In this document: piece by piece, positions 61,463-64,000 of the stretch | Layout: each line of letters starts with the position of its first letter | How positions within the stretch are numbered: position 1 is the first letter of the stretch | Assembly: GCF_001293465.1 (NCBI RefSeq) | Contig: NZ_JSYZ01000006.1 | Location: 162,792-226,791 of the forward strand | Direction of reading: 5' to 3' | Length of the DNA: 64,000 bases | DNA from: Pseudomonas asplenii | GTDB lineage: Bacteria > Pseudomonadota > Gammaproteobacteria > Pseudomonadales > Pseudomonadaceae | Notes under the pieces: model-generated | What the model saw: the letters and a program-made list of their open reading frames with translations, nothing else | Databases searched by the model: none | Told to the model about the DNA's origin: nothing | Translations under genes and position numbers: made by a program

Positions 61463-61547
61463 TGGTGGAGGGAGAAGGATTCGAACCTTCGAAGTCTGAG
61501 ACGTCAGATTTACAGTCTGATCCCTTTGGCCGCTCGGGAACCCCTCC
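61463..61547 (-). tRNA. tRNA-Tyr (GTA)
   Basis: 85-nt class II tRNA with a long variable arm: acceptor GGAGGGG/CCCTCC, anticodon loop CTGTAAA with anticodon GTA, T-arm GAAGGTTCGAATCCTTC and an encoded CCA. First gene of the tRNA-secE-nusG transcript. Confidence 0.96.
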
Positions 61548-61559
61548 AATGTGAGGCGC

Positions 61560-61587
61560 ATTCTACATCATGCTGAACCTCTGTCAA
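61560..61587 (-). promoter_or_regulatory. Promoter of the tRNA-Tyr-Gly-Thr cluster
   Basis: TTGACA (61582-61587), 16-base spacer and TAGAAT (61560-61565) on the minus strand, followed by the GC-rich discriminator GCGCCTC, typical of growth-rate-regulated stable RNA promoters. Confidence 0.88.
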
Positions 61588-61689
61588 GCAATTTCTCATT
61601 TAAAATTATGAGGTTAGTTGCATTGACGCTGCTTCGTGGCTAATCCCTCAAGAGGTCTTCGCTGCGGAGCGGGCGCCATTCTATGCAAA

Positions 61690-62136
61690 CTATTCGACAC
61701 CTGCAATACCCTCGCACAACATTATTTTATGTTTTAACTCATTGAATTCCTTAGCAAGATTCTGCAGCTGCGCATCATCCAGCAAACGCCGGCTCTCGGG
61801 CGCGACACGGACCCAGTATCCAGAGGAATCGGGAACATTCACGCGCTGCACGCGCGCCTTGATATCCATGCCTTGCAGACGCTGCAGAATCGACTGGGCG
61901 ACCTCCTGGCGCTGCACGCCACCCAGGTACAGACATTCGGACTCGTTTTCCTGATCTCTTGCCGCTGTTTTACGAGCGCCCGCGTTATCCGACTCGCTCA
62001 GCAGCTGGATGTCCTGGTGGGCACTGCGGTAGAGCGACAGAGGGGCTACCTCCTTCGCCTTCAGGGGAGCCTCCTGCTGGTGCCAGACGTAATAGACACC
62101 ATTGAGCACCAACAACAGCAGAAACAACCAACGCAT
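61690..62136 (-). CDS. SPOR-domain protein
   Basis: A 148-residue protein with one N-terminal membrane anchor (MRWLFLLLLVLNGVYYVW), a Lys/Gln-rich linker and a C-terminal SPOR domain from about residue 70 (CLYLGGVQRQEVAQSILQRL, then SSGYWVRVAPE). SPOR domains bind denuded peptidoglycan at division sites. Corresponds to PA4278, next to coaX. Its start lies 7 bases after the coaX stop. Confidence 0.88.
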   Translation of the reverse strand: MRWLFLLLLVLNGVYYVWHQQEAPLKAKEVAPLSLYRSAHQDIQLLSESDNAGARKTAARDQENESECLYLGGVQRQEVAQSILQRLQGMDIKARVQRVNVPDSSGYWVRVAPESRRLLDDAQLQNLAKEFNELKHKIMLCEGIAGVE

Positions 62137-62143
62137 AGAGACC

Positions 62144-62893
62144 TCAACTCAACGGGCAGGCTATCGCCAGGCCGACAAATACCAGGTCCGGAACCCAACG
62201 GGCGCCAGGCACCATCTCGCGAATCAGGGCCGCGTCACCGCCCGTGAGGAACACCTTGAATTCCTCCCCCCAGTACTCCCGAGCCTGCTGCAACTGAGTC
62301 AGGATAAATCCGCGCAACATCAGCAGACAGCCACGCTCGACCGCCTCGACGGTCTCCCGCCCGGGAACCAGACTGGTCAGCGCACGTTCGGCCGCCACAT
62401 CGTCGTAGCGAATCCGTCGAGTATGAGTACGCAGCTGGTTGCGCATCAACTGCATTCCGGGACAAATGAAGCCTCCGAGATGCGAACCATCCGCGGCAAT
62501 GAAATCGGCCGTGACCGCAGTACCGAGATCCAGCACCAGGCATGGCCCGCCGGCCAGCCGGAAGGCACCCAGCATCGCCAGCCAGCGATCGAGACCCAGC
62601 CGCTCGTGCTCTCTGTAACCATTGCGCACCCCCGCCATCTCTTCGGCAGGTCGTGCGCACGCCACTTCGACATCGAAGGCATCGGCAAGCGCCGCAACCA
62701 GGCGCCGGGTCTCCTCTTCGGTACGCACGCTGACCAGGCGACACCAGGCCAGGGTCAACCCGGGCTCTTCGCGCAGGCACTGCAGCAACGCCAGGTCGGA
62801 GTCGACAACACCGCCGGCCACTACGTCCCGGCAACTCGTCCGGATAATGCGCCACTTGATGAAGCTGTTACCGCAATCGAGCTCAAGAATCAT
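62144..62893 (-). CDS. coaX: Type III pantothenate kinase
   Basis: A 249-residue CoaX, first step of coenzyme A synthesis (pantothenate phosphorylation). It is an ASKHA-fold enzyme: the phosphate 1 motif [10 protein letters not shown] (residues 7-16), an acidic motif in [11 protein letters not shown] and [14 protein letters not shown], and [11 protein letters not shown]. Type III enzymes resist feedback by CoA and need a monovalent cation. The ATG overlaps the birA stop by 11 bases; an in-frame GTG one codon upstream is an alternative. Confidence 0.95.
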   Translation of the reverse strand: MILELDCGNSFIKWRIIRTSCRDVVAGGVVDSDLALLQCLREEPGLTLAWCRLVSVRTEEETRRLVAALADAFDVEVACARPAEEMAGVRNGYREHERLGLDRWLAMLGAFRLAGGPCLVLDLGTAVTADFIAADGSHLGGFICPGMQLMRNQLRTHTRRIRYDDVAAERALTSLVPGRETVEAVERGCLLMLRGFILTQLQQAREYWGEEFKVFLTGGDAALIREMVPGARWVPDLVFVGLAIACPLS

Positions 62894-63842
62894 CACGCAA
62901 CCTCAGGCTGAGCTCGCCACCACTGAAGACCTTCTCGACCCCATCAACCCTCAGGCGTAGCGCACCCTGCTGGTCAATCCCCAGCACGATGCCATTGATG
63001 CTGTTGACGCCGGCGACCAGGGAGACCTCCCGCCCCTGCCAGAGGTGATTGCGCTCCCACTCCGCCTGTATGGCGGCAAAACCCGCCTCACGATGCAGCT
63101 CCAGGTATTCCTGGAGCTTTTTACTCAGGGAAGACACCAGTTGATTGCGATCCAACGTGCGCCCCATCTCAGCACGCACGGACGTCCATGGCTGATCGAT
63201 CGACTCGGCGACCTGCATATTGACGTTGATACCGATACCCAGCACCACGTGGCAGACATCCGCCGGATCACCGACCAACTCCAACAGGATACCGGCAATC
63301 TTCTTGCGCCCAACCAGGACGTCGTTTGGCCACTTCAGCCCTACTTCCGCAAGCCCGTGCTCACGCAGGGCGTGCAGGACTGCCAGCCCCACCACAAGAC
63401 TCAGGCCTTCCAGCTGGCGCATGCCGCCATCGATCCGGAGCAGCAGGCTGTAATAGATGTTCTCCGCGAATGGACTGACCCATTGGCGCCCGCGGCGACC
63501 GCGACCGGAGGTCTGCCGCTCGGCGACAACGATGAACGGCGCAGGAACACCCTGCTCGACCAGCCGTAGCGCCTCGGCATTGGTCGAATCAATGGAATCG
63601 TAGAGGCGTACAGGCCAGAGGGAAGAAGACCCGGCGGCGACGATCGCCTGCTCATCAAGCAGGATCAGGGGAGAAGCCAACTGGTAGCCGCGGCCACGAA
63701 CCTTGTGGATCGACAGCCCGAGCTCGGCCTCCAGTTGCTGAAGCTGCTTCCAGACGGCACTGCGACTGACGCCCAACGCGGCCCCAAGTGCCTCCCCGGA
63801 ATGAAACCGGCCGTCTTTCAGGAGTTTTAACAAGGTCAGCAT
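62883..63842 (-). CDS. birA: Bifunctional biotin-[acetyl-CoA carboxylase] ligase / biotin repressor
   Basis: A 319-residue BirA. The N-terminal winged HTH (about 1-62; [20 protein letters not shown]) is present, so it can repress biotin synthesis genes. The catalytic domain has the biotinyl-AMP loop GRGRRGRQW (about 113-121) and [17 protein letters not shown]. The C-terminal SH3-like domain ends [14 protein letters not shown]. First gene of the birA-coaX-SPOR operon. Confidence 0.96.
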   Translation of the reverse strand: MLTLLKLLKDGRFHSGEALGAALGVSRSAVWKQLQQLEAELGLSIHKVRGRGYQLASPLILLDEQAIVAAGSSSLWPVRLYDSIDSTNAEALRLVEQGVPAPFIVVAERQTSGRGRRGRQWVSPFAENIYYSLLLRIDGGMRQLEGLSLVVGLAVLHALREHGLAEVGLKWPNDVLVGRKKIAGILLELVGDPADVCHVVLGIGINVNMQVAESIDQPWTSVRAEMGRTLDRNQLVSSLSKKLQEYLELHREAGFAAIQAEWERNHLWQGREVSLVAGVNSINGIVLGIDQQGALRLRVDGVEKVFSGGELSLRLRDDS

Positions 63843-64000
63843 GCAGATCTCGCCTCACAATGAGGCACGCATGATAGCCATGAGCTGGTTCATTGCATAG
63901 AAAACATGGGCATCAGGACAGATACGACAACAAGAGAAAGAGGAAAATAGGGGCAGGCTGGCGAAGCGATTCAGGGCGCAGAAAAGACAAAACCCCTACC
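63843..64000. other. Upstream region of birA at the right edge
   Basis: This 158-base tail has no ORF. No clear -35/-10 pair for birA was found. In P. aeruginosa an rRNA operon lies beyond birA, but no rRNA sequence is visible here. Confidence 0.3.

Noticed and set aside
63843..64000. rRNA gene at the right edge
   Set aside because: rRNA operons occur beyond birA in relatives, but no 5S, 23S or 16S sequence is recognisable in these bases.

Overview
The window is a chromosomal segment of a Pseudomonas, most likely from the fluorescens lineage. The evidence is the gene order uvrA-ferritin-katA-rplQ...rpsL-rpoC-rpoB...nusG-secE-tRNAs-coaX-birA, the OprG-type OmpW porin, and paired REP elements of the kind common in fluorescent pseudomonads. 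GC content is high except in one two-gene insert. Apart from the tRNA cluster, no stretch longer than 300 bases lacks a gene.

Left part (1-13,589). The 5' end of a Tat-exported formate dehydrogenase gene runs off the left edge. Next come a small unknown gene and a four-gene envelope module: a His/Asp-rich periplasmic DUF2796 protein, an ABC ATPase, a MacB-type permease and a DUF3299 protein, arranged as in zinc-responsive operons of P. aeruginosa. It is followed by oprG behind a good ANR/FNR box, two overlapping nucleotide-sugar epimerase-like genes, a long-form Lhr helicase and a large MscS-family channel.

Accessory block (about 13,865-23,231). It holds a LysR regulator, a lower-GC ATPase/Toprim gene pair that resembles OLD- or PARIS-type anti-phage modules, and a very large regulator (Xre HTH, degenerate cyclase-like domain, AAA_16 ATPase, TPR-like repeats). 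The regulator is divergent from a MACPF pore-former-like gene, which is followed by an unrecognised gene. The divergent intergenic region carries three inverted repeats. This is the most unusual part of the window.

Genome maintenance and oxidative stress (23,377-30,716). ssb and a YajR-like MFS transporter lie back to back with uvrA. A bacterial ferritin of the type formerly called BfrA follows, then katA, which has an exact OxyR half-operator next to its -35.

Translation and transcription supercluster (30,762-61,547, all on the minus strand). Read in transcription order it runs tRNA-Tyr, tRNA-Gly, tRNA-Thr, tRNA-Trp, secE, nusG, rplKA, rplJL, rpoBC, rpsL, rpsG, fusA, tuf, the S10 operon, the spc operon and the alpha operon ending in rplQ. 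Strong sigma70 promoters can be read before tRNA-Tyr, rpsL, rpsJ, rpsH and rpsM. Terminator or attenuator hairpins sit at nusG/rplK, rplA/rplJ, rplL/rpoB, tuf/rpsJ, rpsN/rpsH, rpmJ/rpsM and after rplQ. The second tuf gene that other pseudomonads carry between tRNA-Thr and tRNA-Trp is absent.

Right edge (61,690-63,842). A SPOR-domain protein, type III pantothenate kinase and the biotin ligase/repressor BirA form a compact minus-strand operon.
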